Assembly (NCBI GenBank): GCA_963812525.1
Contig: CAWEVL010000011.1
Location: forward strand, 1,116,001 to 1,180,000
Length of the DNA stretch: 64,000 nt
Direction: 5' to 3'
Source: Bog-756 sp963812525
Lineage (GTDB): Bacteria; Actinomycetota; Acidimicrobiia; Acidimicrobiales; RAAP-2
Part shown: positions 17,348-26,007 of the stretch, one piece after another
Layout: each line of letters begins with the position of its first letter
How positions within the stretch are numbered: the first letter of the stretch is position 1
Notes under the pieces: model-generated
Databases searched by the model: none
Told to the model about the DNA's origin: nothing
What the model saw: the letters and a program-made list of their open reading frames with translations, nothing else
Position numbers and translations under genes: made by a program

Positions 17348-19757
17348 TCCCATCCGCCTCGAGGGCGGCCCGTTCCTCGGTGGTGATGCCCAGGTCGTCG
17401 AGGATCTCGTCGGTGTGCTGGCCGAGTAGCGGGGCGGGACGCCGGAACCAGGGTGTGGACCGAGACCCATACCGCATCGGCCAGGCGGGGAAGCGGATCG
17501 GGCCCACGACCGGGTGGTGCACTTCCTCCCAGAAGCCCCGGGCACTCATCTGCTCGTCCAGGTCTACCGAGTAGGAGTGGACGACCGGTTCGGCCCCCAC
17601 CCCGGCAGCCCGAAGGGTGGACAGGACGTCCTTTTGGCCTCGGCCCACACACCATGCGCTCAGTCCAGCCTCCAGCTGCCCGGCGACCCCTCGTCGTCCC
17701 GCGGCGGTGTCGAGTCCCGGATCGAGTGACCATTCCGGCGATCCCAGCGCAGTGCGCAGGGACCGCCACGCCTCGTCCGAGCAAAGGTGGACGGCTACCC
17801 ACTGGTCAGGCTCGAGGCAAGGGTAGACGCCCTGATGGGCGGCACCGGGCTGATGGTTTCCCTGCCGCGTCATGAGATGCCCATAGACGGCGTGCTCGAG
17901 CGTCTGCTCGACGGCGATGGTGGCGGTCATGTCGATCATGGCCAGCTCGACGTGCTGGCCGTCGCCTGTCTGATGCCGGTGCTCCAGGGCGGTCAGCACG
18001 GCGAAGGCCGCGTGCATCCCGGACAGTGGATCGCAGATGCCGGGAATGGACGGCAGCCCGTCGCCGTAGCCCGTGGTCCACGCCAGGCCGGATACCTGCT
18101 CCATCGACGCCGCGAACCCGGGACGGTCCCGCCACGGTCCGTCCAGACCGAAGCCGGGCATGCGCACCATGATGAGGCTCGGGTTCGCAGCCGACAGGTC
18201 ATCATAGGTCAGTCCGAACTGTTCCATGACCCGCGGTGTGAAGTTCTCCACGACAACATCGGCGGTGGCGACGAGGCGGAGGACGATGTTCCGGCCGCGG
18301 TCGTCCGACAGGTCGAGGGTGACGCTTCGCTTGTTCAGGTTGGCCGATTGGAAAATGGCTCCCTGCTCGTACCACTGGTCCACGGTGGGATCGACCCGCA
18401 CGCTGAAGCGCATAGGGTCCGGGTGCCGGGTGGATTCGATCTTGACGACGTCGGCGCCCAGGGAGGCCAGATACTGGGTGCACATGGGCCCGGCGAGAAA
18501 GGCGGTGAAGTCGACGACCCGCACACCGGCCAGGGGAGGATCCTGACGGTCCGCCACCGGGGTGCCCTCGGGGAGGAACGGCCGGGGGCCACGGCTCGGG
18601 CCTGCCGTCGGCTCCCCCGCTCCCAAGACACTCTCGATCCGCGCCGCCAGTGTCGGCGCCGCTCCGGGTGGCTGCCGGTCGGTCGCATTCGACAGGAACG
18701 GGGTCCGGGGGTGTGGGAACCCACCCCGGGGATTGGCGTCGTAGAGCCTCCGGCTCGTCACGTGGTCAAATCTCGGGAAGTTGGCTCCGTTCCCGATGGG
18801 CACGGTCGGGATCCGGTACAACGATCCGATCCGGACCACCTCGTCGACGGAGTGCCGGCGCGTCCACTGCTGGACGGCCTCGACCACGTCAGGCCGGGCC
18901 CGATTGCGCTGGATGTACAGCGACTCGTCGCCGGCCAGGTCGGGGCGCTCGATCATGTCGAGGAAGGTGTGCCACTGGGCGGTGGTGATGGTGGCCATCC
19001 CGACGTAGCCGTCGAGACAGGGCTCGATGCCCGGCACCATCACGTAGGTGGGCCGGATCCGCTGGCCTCCCGGCATGCTGGCGGCAACCGACGGATAACA
19101 GATGAAGGTGATGGTCAGGCACTCGAGCGCCGACACGTCGACCAGGTCTCCCTGTCCGGACCGACGGCGAGCGCTCAAGGCGCTGAGCGCCCCGAGCGCC
19201 CCGAACGTTCCGACGGTCCACTCGGCCAGGCCGCCGCCCACGGCGAGCGGTTCCCGGTCGTCGCTCCCGTGGCTGTAGAGCGAGCCGGCCAGGGCCTGGA
19301 GAAGCAGGTCCGAAGATTCCTCCCCCCCACGAGGCCCACCGAGGCCGAAGGCGGAGAGGTTCACCACCACCAGTCCTTGGTGGCGCCGTGCCAGGTCGCC
19401 GGCATCGACCGCCGGCGACCGGCCCCTGCACCCGTCCCCCAGCGTCGACACGATCACTACGTCCGACCTGGACACCAACTCGTCGCGCAACCGCGGTGCC
19501 TGAGCCGACTCGGGGTCGATCACCAGGCTCTGCTGGGACGCGGCCAGAAATCGGAAGAGGGCACCATCGGGGTCACCGTCACGACCCACCGACCCCGAGA
19601 CCGACCAGCGGCGGAGACCATGGCCCTCAGGACGCTCGACCTTTGTCACCTGGGCACCGGCGTCGGCGAGGAGCTTGGCACAGTACGACCCGGACACGTC
19701 ATCAGACAGGTCGAGGACCCGCAGCCCGGCGAGACCCGGGAGAGGACCGCCGGTCAC
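17319..19757 (-). CDS. tandem (two-domain) CaiB/BaiF family CoA-transferase
   Basis: 812 residues from GTG 19757. Two complete CaiB/BaiF domains are fused. Domain 1 starts LAGLRVLDLSDDVSGSYCAK, domain 2 starts near residue 405 with LAGVRVVDFTAFLAGPMCTQ. In domain 2 the catalytic Asp is present at about residue 576 (GICDPLSGMHAAF, followed by HQTGDGQHVELAMID). In domain 1 the matching position reads GGGLAEWTVGTFG, so Glu179 or neighbours replace the Asp, and this half is probably not a catalytic CoA-transferase. CaiB proteins move CoA between carboxylic acids as intertwined dimers, so a fused copy may pair an active and a structural half. Upstream in-frame starts would add low-complexity sequence overlapping the Rieske promoter and are unlikely. 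Confidence 0.9.
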   Translation of the reverse strand: MTGGPLPGLAGLRVLDLSDDVSGSYCAKLLADAGAQVTKVERPEGHGLRRWSVSGSVGRDGDPDGALFRFLAASQQSLVIDPESAQAPRLRDELVSRSDVVIVSTLGDGCRGRSPAVDAGDLARRHQGLVVVNLSAFGLGGPRGGEESSDLLLQALAGSLYSHGSDDREPLAVGGGLAEWTVGTFGALGALSALSARRRSGQGDLVDVSALECLTITFICYPSVAASMPGGQRIRPTYVMVPGIEPCLDGYVGMATITTAQWHTFLDMIERPDLAGDESLYIQRNRARPDVVEAVQQWTRRHSVDEVVRIGSLYRIPTVPIGNGANFPRFDHVTSRRLYDANPRGGFPHPRTPFLSNATDRQPPGAAPTLAARIESVLGAGEPTAGPSRGPRPFLPEGTPVADRQDPPLAGVRVVDFTAFLAGPMCTQYLASLGADVVKIESTRHPDPMRFSVRVDPTVDQWYEQGAIFQSANLNKRSVTLDLSDDRGRNIVLRLVATADVVVENFTPRVMEQFGLTYDDLSAANPSLIMVRMPGFGLDGPWRDRPGFAASMEQVSGLAWTTGYGDGLPSIPGICDPLSGMHAAFAVLTALEHRHQTGDGQHVELAMIDMTATIAVEQTLEHAVYGHLMTRQGNHQPGAAHQGVYPCLEPDQWVAVHLCSDEAWRSLRTALGSPEWSLDPGLDTAAGRRGVAGQLEAGLSAWCVGRGQKDVLSTLRAAGVGAEPVVHSYSVDLDEQMSARGFWEEVHHPVVGPIRFPAWPMRYGSRSTPWFRRPAPLLGQHTDEILDDLGITTEERAALEADGIIGTRLAAI

Positions 19758-20160
19758 GGTGCGACCCCGAACCCGAGAGGAGCGGGGGAGGTCGGCCACT
19801 CCTGGTCGTGAGTGCCCCGGCCGGCCGGCGGTGAGGCCCCCACCATCGACACCCGGCATGGCACCTTGCCTCCGGCAGTCCGACCGATCTCGAACCCCCG
19901 CCGCTCTGCCTCTGCCATCATGCTGGGTGGTCCCGAGCACCGAGCCGCCTCGAGGGCTCCGGCGCCCGCGGGGGCCCCTTCTCGCCATCCCATCCTGTTG
20001 GGACCACCCGCGACCCTCCAACTCTCCGTCCGGCGCGGGCCCTCGAGAGGGCTTGGTGCCCGAGCGCCAGCCACCGATCGACTGCCAACGCCAGAGTACT
20101 CTGTTACGTTGAGGTGACGGTCGGGAGAACGCTCCGGGGGGGGACCGGGAGGGGACGCCA

Positions 20161-21486
20161 ATGGTCATGACGATTGCCCGCGACGGAGCCTTGGTCGAGT
20201 CCGCCGAGCGGCACCTCATCCCGAAAGAGCGGTACGTCTCCCGTGACTTCTTCGACCTCGAGATGGAGCGCCTCTGGCCCCGGGTGTGGCAGATGGCCTG
20301 CCGTGAGGAGGAAGTTCCCCGAACCGGTGACTACCTCGAGTACATCATCGGGGAAGAGTCCATCCTGGTGACCCGCAGCGCTCCCGACACCATTCGTGCC
20401 TTCTACAACACCTGCCCGCACCGCGGCACCCGGCTGGCCGCGGGTGTCGGGAACTTCGCCACCAACGAGATCCGCTGCCGGTACCACGCCTGGCGATTTG
20501 AGCTCGACGGAACCAACAAAGAGGTCGTGGACCGCATCGACTTCCCGTCGACCATGACCGACGCCGATGTGTGTCTCAACCAGATCCAGGTCGGTCGGTG
20601 GGGAGGTTTCGTCTTCATCAACATGGATCCCGACTGCGAGCCGCTGGCCTCGTTCCTCGAACCCCTGCCGACGCTCCTCGAGCCCTACCGGTTCGAGAAG
20701 ATGCGGTTCCGCTCCTACCGGTCGGTCGTCCTCCCGGCCAACTGGAAGTCCGTGGTCGATGCCTTCAATGAGAGCTACCACGTCCAAGGGACCCACCCGC
20801 AGCTTCTCCGATGGTCCGACGACACGTCGATCCGGTACGGACCGCTCGGCAAGCACAACCACATGGGCAACATGGGTGAGATCAAGCGAGAGATCCGTCC
20901 CAGCCCGAGGCTGGGACTCCAGCCGGGGGACTACGACGAGCGGGAATTGCTGGCCGTCATGCTCGACGAGCTCAGTGGGCTGTTCCTGAAGGAGGAGCGC
21001 GAGAAGATCGAGGAGCTGAAGACCAAGCAACTCCCCGAGGGCAAGTCGGCCATGGATGTCTACAACGAGTTGAGGGTGCAGATGCTGCGCAGCAAAGGCA
21101 ACGACGTGGCCGACCTGACCGATGAGCAGCTCCTCAGCTCCGACGACGTGCACTTCTTCCCCAACGTCGTGGGCCCGATCTATCCTGGGAGCACCACGCT
21201 GTTCCGGATCCGACCGAACGGATTGGACCCCGACAGCTCCATCCAGGATCTGTGGACCTTGGAGTGGGTGTCCCCGGATGACGAGCGGGAGATGTGTGAG
21301 CGCAAGTTCTACCCGGACTGGACCGCCAAGGATTGGGGCCTCGTCACCAACCAGGACTACGGCAACATGATCCACGTCCAGGCGGGCATGAAGTCGAGAG
21401 GCTGCACGGGGCTCCGGTTGAACCCTCGGCAAGAGCACAACGTGATCCACATGCACGAAGTGATCGACGAGTATCTCTGCTCGTAG
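20161..21486 (+). CDS. Rieske non-heme iron oxygenase alpha subunit
   Basis: 441 residues. The Rieske [2Fe-2S] site is C85-x-H87 (TCPHRGTRL) and C106-x2-H109 (IRCRYHAW). The mononuclear iron site is NESYHVQGTHP, with His207 and His212 and an Asp/Glu near VVDAFNES acting as the bridge. The catalytic domain has a long helical insert around FLKEEREKIEELKTKQLPEG, unusual for ring-hydroxylating dioxygenases but seen in some steroid or terpenoid hydroxylases. ATG 20161 is preceded by GGGAGGGG. It is divergent from the tandem CoA-transferase and followed by its likely electron donor. Expected reaction: O2-dependent hydroxylation of a hydrophobic substrate. Confidence 0.93.
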   Translation: MVMTIARDGALVESAERHLIPKERYVSRDFFDLEMERLWPRVWQMACREEEVPRTGDYLEYIIGEESILVTRSAPDTIRAFYNTCPHRGTRLAAGVGNFATNEIRCRYHAWRFELDGTNKEVVDRIDFPSTMTDADVCLNQIQVGRWGGFVFINMDPDCEPLASFLEPLPTLLEPYRFEKMRFRSYRSVVLPANWKSVVDAFNESYHVQGTHPQLLRWSDDTSIRYGPLGKHNHMGNMGEIKREIRPSPRLGLQPGDYDERELLAVMLDELSGLFLKEEREKIEELKTKQLPEGKSAMDVYNELRVQMLRSKGNDVADLTDEQLLSSDDVHFFPNVVGPIYPGSTTLFRIRPNGLDPDSSIQDLWTLEWVSPDDEREMCERKFYPDWTAKDWGLVTNQDYGNMIHVQAGMKSRGCTGLRLNPRQEHNVIHMHEVIDEYLCS

Positions 21487-21567
21487 CCCCCGCCTCGGAC
21501 CCGGCCGGCGCCGTCCCATCCGGGCGCACCCGACGCGGGCTCGTCGACTGCCCTGCCCGAGGACACC

Positions 21568-21882
21568 ATGGTGACGGTCCATGTCGTGCCGTCGGGCCTC
21601 GACGTGGAGGTGGACGTGGGCCAGAGCGTGATGAGCGCAGCCGAAGGTCAAGGGGTTGCCTGGCCTACGGTCTGCCACGGGCTGGCCGAGTGCCACACCT
21701 GTTTCTTCGAGGTGGTGGACGGGGAGGAGCAGCTGGAAGCGCCCAGCGATATCGAGCGGACAGCCTTGCAGCAGTTCGCGGGGCGTTCGTGGTACCAGGG
21801 GAGGATCATCCGGCTGGCCTGTCAGGCTCGCGTGCGGGGGCCGATGACCGTCCGGAAGCCAGGCGTGCGGCGAGCCCCATGA
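21568..21882 (+). CDS. adrenodoxin-type [2Fe-2S] ferredoxin
   Basis: 104 residues. Cys36, Cys42, Cys45 and Cys85 form the C-x5-C-x2-C...C pattern of vertebrate/bacterial adrenodoxin-type ferredoxins (VCHGLAECHTC, then IIRLACQARV). The entry strand VPSGLDVEVDVGQSVMSAAE is typical. ATG 21568 is 81 bp after the Rieske stop, so it probably supplies electrons to that oxygenase; no reductase gene is present in the window. The C-terminal basic tail (RKPGVRRAP) is short. It ends 14 bp from the convergent AMACR-like gene. Confidence 0.9.
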   Translation: MVTVHVVPSGLDVEVDVGQSVMSAAEGQGVAWPTVCHGLAECHTCFFEVVDGEEQLEAPSDIERTALQQFAGRSWYQGRIIRLACQARVRGPMTVRKPGVRRAP

Positions 21883-21896
21883 GCAACCAAGGTCGC

Positions 21897-23061
21897 TCAG
21901 GCTCGGTATCCAGAGGAGTTCCTGCTTCGGTACTCGTTGGCCTCGTCCTCGATCAGCTCCCAGTCGGCCAGCACATCCCGACCATCGGTCCGGGTGGCGG
22001 GTGCGGGAGTGGGCCGGTTCGGGACCGTACGGGAGAACCGCGGCGCCGGAGCGGGCTGCAGCGTGTCGCCCACCATGACAAAGCTCTCCCGCAGACGGTG
22101 GTGGGGATGGTGGCGGACCTCCCGGGGCGTGAGGACGGGGGTGAGGCAGGTATCGGTGCCACTGACCAGCTCACCCCACTCGTCCCGGGTGCGCGTGGCG
22201 ATGGCGGCGCCGATCCGCTCCCGCAAACGGGGCCAGGCGGAGCGGTCTCCCCGGTCGGGGACGTCGGACACGTCGAGGCCCACCAACTCGACGAACGCCG
22301 ACCAGAATTTGGCTCTCGACGGCCCCGAGCGCCACCCACTTTCCGTCCGCGGTCCTGTAGGTGTCGTAGTAGGGAGCACCGCCGTCGAGGACATTGGTGC
22401 CCCGCTCCTCGGTCCACCGGTGACGGCCCGCCAGCTCGAAGAACATGGTGGCGAGCAGTGCACTCCCATCGGCCATGGCGCCGTCGACGACCTGGCCCAC
22501 GCCCGAGGACCGGGCCTCGAGCAGCGCGCACACCATGCCGAAGGCCAGGACCAACCCTCCCCCGCCGAAGTCACCCACCAGGTTGAGGGGCGGAACCGGA
22601 TCCCCTCCTTTGGGGCCGATCATACTGAGCACACCGGAGAGGGCGATGTAGTTGATGTCGTGGCCGGCCATCATCCGCCAGGGGCCGTCCTGACCCCATC
22701 CGGTGGCGCGCCCGTAGATCAGGGTCGGTCGCTCCCCCAGACACGCCGCCGGCCCGAATCCCAGCCGTTCCGCCACCCCGGGGCGGAACGCCTCGACCAG
22801 TCCGTCGGCCCGCCGGATCAACTCGAACAGGAGGGCGAGACCGGACTCCGACTTCAGGTCGATCTCGATGGCACGCCGGTTGCGGCCGAGGACCCCTCCC
22901 TCACCCAGGGCACCGGGACGGTCGACCCTGACGACGTCGGCCCCCATGTCGGCCAGCATCATGGCGCAGAACGGGCCGGCACCCAGGCCGGCGATCTCGA
23001 CGATGCGGAGACCGGCGAGCGGGCCCCCTCCGGCGCTGCCCGATGCCTGCGGGATCCCCAT
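21897..23061 (-). pseudogene. CaiB/BaiF (alpha-methylacyl-CoA racemase-like) gene with a frameshift
   Basis: ATG 23061, with GAAGGGGG just upstream, starts a CaiB/AMACR protein: LAGLRIVEIAGLGAGPFCAM, MLADMGADVVRVDRPGA, IDLKSESGLALLF and VGDFGGGGLVLAFGM (the Asp of the family site). The frame is lost after KWVALGAVESQ near 22310. The next frame continues FWSAFVELVGLDVSDVPDRG and ends NEYRSRNSSGYRA at 21897. One extra A in CCAAATTC explains it. Joined, the protein is about 388 residues, a normal length. AMACR interconverts 2R/2S methyl-branched acyl-CoA, a step needed for steroid and isoprenoid side chains. Whether it is broken or a read error is undecided. Confidence 0.82.
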
Positions 23062-23155
23062 TCGTCCCCCTTCTCGTTGGCCCCCTCCAGGTCCCACGGT
23101 AGCCACTCCGACCCAGCCCGCCCGGCTCGCCCGGCACCACCACCGAGGAGCCGCC

Positions 23156-24334
23156 ATGGGATCACGTGATCCGGTCATCGTCGGAATCGGCTGGAGCGAG
23201 TATCCCGTTGCCCCGACCCTCGACGCCATGGAGCACCACGTCATGGCCCTCCGCGGGGCGCTGGCCGACTCGGGGCTCGAGAAATCCGAGATCGACGGCT
23301 ACATGTGCGCCGGCACCGGCTTCGCCAACAACACCGACGATGCCCCCAACATGGCCGAGTACCTCCGCATCAACCACCGCTGGATCGACGGCACATCGGT
23401 GGGTGGGTCGACCTTCGAGTTCTACGTCCAGCACGCCGCCGCCGCCATCGAAGCCGGCATGTGTGACGTCGTGCTGGTGACCTACGGCTCGGACATGCTG
23501 TCGAGGATGGGGCGGATGCTCGGGACGAGCACGTTCTCGGGCGCATCGACCCGGGTGGCCGGTCCGCCGCAGTTCGAGTGCTCCTGGGGCAATGTGCTGG
23601 CCGGCAGCTACGCCATGGCTGCCCGGCGACACATGTACGAGTTCGGCACCACCCCGGAACAGTTGGCAGAGATCGCCGTCGGTGTGCGCGAGTATGCCGG
23701 GCTGAACCCACGGGCCCAGTATCGGGATCCGATCACCGTCGACGACGTGCTGACCTCGCGCATGATCGCCGACCCCTTGCACAAGCTCGACTGTTGCGTG
23801 ATCTCCGACGGGGGCGGGGCCTTCATCATGACCACACGGGAACGGGCCAGAGATCTGCCCAGACCCCCGGTGTTCGTGCTGGGCGCCGCCGGAGCCCAGA
23901 CGCACTGGACGATCAGTCAGATGCCCAATTTCACGACGACGGCGGCCGCCCAGTCTGGGCCCGAGGCCTTCGGTCGGGCCGGGATCACCCCTGATGATGT
24001 CGACACCATCCAGTGTTACGACAGTTTCACCATCACCGTGCTGATGCTCCTGGAGGACATGGGGTTCTGTCAGAAGGGTGAGGGCGGTCCCTTCGTCGAG
24101 ACGGGCGTACTCCGGCGCGGGGGGCGCCGACCACTCAATACCGACGGCGGCGGTCTGTCGGCCTGTCATCCGGGCATGCGGGGTATCTTCCTGATCAATG
24201 AAGCGGTCCGCCAGCTCCGTGGTGACGGGGGCGAGGCCCAAGTCCCCGGGGCCGAGGTGGCCGTGGCCTGTGGATCCGGTGGTTATCTGTCAACCATGGC
24301 CACGGTGGTGCTCGGAAAGGAGAGCCGGTCGTGA
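23156..24334 (+). CDS. thiolase-fold lipid-transfer protein (Ltp2/SCP-x-like) lacking the nucleophilic Cys
   Basis: 392 residues with the thiolase fold (DPVIVGIGWSEYP, LEKSEIDGYMCAGTGFANN, ADPLHKLDCCVISDGGGAFI, GGGLSACHPGMRG, VAVACGSGGYLST). At the position of the acyl-accepting Cys the sequence is SVGGSTFEFY (Ser85), so this is not a normal thiolase. The later His (ACHPG) and Cys (ACGSGG) remain. Family members of this kind pair with DUF35 proteins and act as retro-aldolases in steroid side-chain removal (Ltp2). That role fits here because the DUF35 partner overlaps by 4 bp (GTGA). ATG 23156 has GAGGAG five bases upstream; longer in-frame starts are not supported. Confidence 0.9.
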   Translation: MGSRDPVIVGIGWSEYPVAPTLDAMEHHVMALRGALADSGLEKSEIDGYMCAGTGFANNTDDAPNMAEYLRINHRWIDGTSVGGSTFEFYVQHAAAAIEAGMCDVVLVTYGSDMLSRMGRMLGTSTFSGASTRVAGPPQFECSWGNVLAGSYAMAARRHMYEFGTTPEQLAEIAVGVREYAGLNPRAQYRDPITVDDVLTSRMIADPLHKLDCCVISDGGGAFIMTTRERARDLPRPPVFVLGAAGAQTHWTISQMPNFTTTAAAQSGPEAFGRAGITPDDVDTIQCYDSFTITVLMLLEDMGFCQKGEGGPFVETGVLRRGGRRPLNTDGGGLSACHPGMRGIFLINEAVRQLRGDGGEAQVPGAEVAVACGSGGYLSTMATVVLGKESRS

Positions 24335-24762
24335 GTATCGGAGAGATCGCTGACACGCTCGGCCTCCGGGCTCTTCCCCGGCCCGACCACGCCTCACGGC
24401 ACTACTGGCAGAGCGCGGCGAACGGCACATTGGTCCTCCAACGCTGCACCACCTGCCGCCAGTTCCAGTTCTATCCCCGTGCCCTGTGCTCCTCTTGCAC
24501 CGGTGAGACCGAGTGGGTGGAGGCCTCGGGGCGCGGCACGCTCTACACCTACACGGTCATCCGGCAGAACCGGTCCGAGGCGTTCGCCGCCCTTTCGCCG
24601 TATGTCGTGGGTATGGTCGAACTCGACGAAGGAGTACGGATGATGTCCAACATCGTGGACTGCGACATCGAAGCGCTGCATGTGGGCATGGACCTCGAGG
24701 TGTTGCTGCTGACCGCCACCGAGGACGTCGGACTCCCGTTCTGGCGACCCGCCCACGGCTGA
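24331..24762 (+). CDS. DUF35 OB-fold protein with zinc ribbon, partner of the thiolase-fold protein
   Basis: 143 residues. The N-terminal rubredoxin-like zinc ribbon is C39-x2-C42 and C53-x2-C56 (RCTTCRQFQFYPRALCSSC). The C-terminal OB fold is GRGTLYTYTVIRQNRSEAF to DLEVLLLTATEDVGLPFWRP. DUF35 proteins bind acyl-CoA and form complexes with SCP2-thiolase family enzymes (ChsH2-Ltp2 in cholesterol catabolism). GTG 24331 overlaps the upstream stop as GTGA, so the two are translated together. It is a free-standing DUF35, not fused to a MaoC domain as in ChsH2. Confidence 0.92.
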   Translation: MSIGEIADTLGLRALPRPDHASRHYWQSAANGTLVLQRCTTCRQFQFYPRALCSSCTGETEWVEASGRGTLYTYTVIRQNRSEAFAALSPYVVGMVELDEGVRMMSNIVDCDIEALHVGMDLEVLLLTATEDVGLPFWRPAHG

Positions 24763-24776
24763 GCTGGACAGACGCC

Positions 24777-25979
24777 ATGGACTTCGACGACACCCCGGCC
24801 GAAGCGGCCTTCCGCGACGAGGTCCGGACCTGGCTCCGGGAGAACGCCAAGGAGAAACATCCCGGACAGCTCTCGGCGTCCCACTCCTTCTACGACTTCG
24901 ACGACGTCTTCGTCTCCGAGGGAAAGGTCTGGCAGCGTCGCCTGTTCGACGGCGGATGGGCCGGCATCGCCTGGCCGCTCGAGGTGGGTGGCCGGGGAGG
25001 CGATGTCATCCAGTCGATGATCTTCCGCCAGGAGGAGGCGCGCTTCGACGTGACCACCGGGCTGTTCGCCGTCGCCATCGGGATGGCCGGTCCGACGATC
25101 ATCAGTCACGGCACCGACCAACAGCGGGCTCGGTGGCTGCCGTCCATGTTGCGAGGCGAGCAGATCTGGTGCCAGCTGTTCAGCGAACCTGGCGCCGGAT
25201 CCGACCTCGCCGGCCTCGCCACCCGCGCCGAACTGGACGGGGACGAGTGGGTCGTGAGCGGCCAGAAGGTGTGGAGCTCGGGTGCGCACCACGCCGACAT
25301 GGGGATCCTTCTGGCCCGCACCGACGCCAGTGTCCCCAAGCACCGGGGGATCACGTTTTTCGTCCTGGACATGCACTCCCCCGGGATCGACGTACGCCCG
25401 CTCCGGCAGATGACCGGTGGGGCGACCTTCAACGAGGTGTTCCTCACCGACGTCCGGGTACCGGCGGCCAACGTGGTGGGCGAGGTGAACGGTGGGTGGC
25501 GTGCCACCATGACCACCCTGGCCAACGAACGGAGCCTGAGCGGCGGGACGTCGAACTTTGCCCAGGTACTCAAGCTGGCTCGAGCCAGCGGCGTTGCCCA
25601 CGACCCACTCATCCGGCAGCGACTGGCCCGCTGTTACGTGCGAGGCCAGATCGTCCGGTACCTGGGATTCCGGGCCCAGACCGCCGTGAGCCGGGGACTG
25701 TCCACGCCGGAGTCGACGATCCTCAAGCTGTGCAACTCCCAGATGGCCACGGACATGGCCGAGCTGACCGTTGCCGTCCAGGGTCCCCGGGGAGCGCTGA
25801 TCGGCGAGGACACCCCGGAGCACGGCTACTGGCAGCAGCAGTTCCTGAGTTCGCCCTCACTCCGGATCGCCGCCGGGAGCGATGAGATCCAGCGCAATGT
25901 CATCGCCGAGCGGGTCCTGGGGCTGCCGCAGGACCCGCGAGTCGACAAGGACAGGGCGTTCCGGGACCTGAATGGTTGA
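24777..25979 (+). CDS. acyl-CoA dehydrogenase (FadE type)
   Basis: 400 residues with the full acyl-CoA dehydrogenase layout: N-terminal helices (DTPAEAAFRDEVRTWLRENA), FAD-binding middle domain (WCQLFSEPGAGSDLAGLATR, SSGAHHADMGILLARTD) and C-terminal four-helix domain ending RIAAGSDEIQRNVIAERVLG. It introduces a double bond in a CoA ester and passes electrons to ETF. ATG 24777 sits 15 bp after the DUF35 stop with only a weak GGA upstream. The sequence belongs to the large actinobacterial FadE group that includes steroid-ring and side-chain dehydrogenases. A single gene may form homotetramers; no second ChsE-like subunit is adjacent. Confidence 0.92.
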   Translation: MDFDDTPAEAAFRDEVRTWLRENAKEKHPGQLSASHSFYDFDDVFVSEGKVWQRRLFDGGWAGIAWPLEVGGRGGDVIQSMIFRQEEARFDVTTGLFAVAIGMAGPTIISHGTDQQRARWLPSMLRGEQIWCQLFSEPGAGSDLAGLATRAELDGDEWVVSGQKVWSSGAHHADMGILLARTDASVPKHRGITFFVLDMHSPGIDVRPLRQMTGGATFNEVFLTDVRVPAANVVGEVNGGWRATMTTLANERSLSGGTSNFAQVLKLARASGVAHDPLIRQRLARCYVRGQIVRYLGFRAQTAVSRGLSTPESTILKLCNSQMATDMAELTVAVQGPRGALIGEDTPEHGYWQQQFLSSPSLRIAAGSDEIQRNVIAERVLGLPQDPRVDKDRAFRDLNG

Positions 25980-26007
25980 GGTCCACGAAGCCTGAGGAGG
26001 ACGCAAC

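Noticed and set aside
17787..19811. Long plus-strand open frame (674 codons) opposite the tandem CaiB/BaiF gene
   Set aside because: Antisense shadow of a strongly supported gene in high GC; low-complexity composition and no domain.
20104..21696. Long minus-strand open frame opposite the Rieske gene
   Set aside because: Antisense shadow; the plus-strand gene has all catalytic residues.
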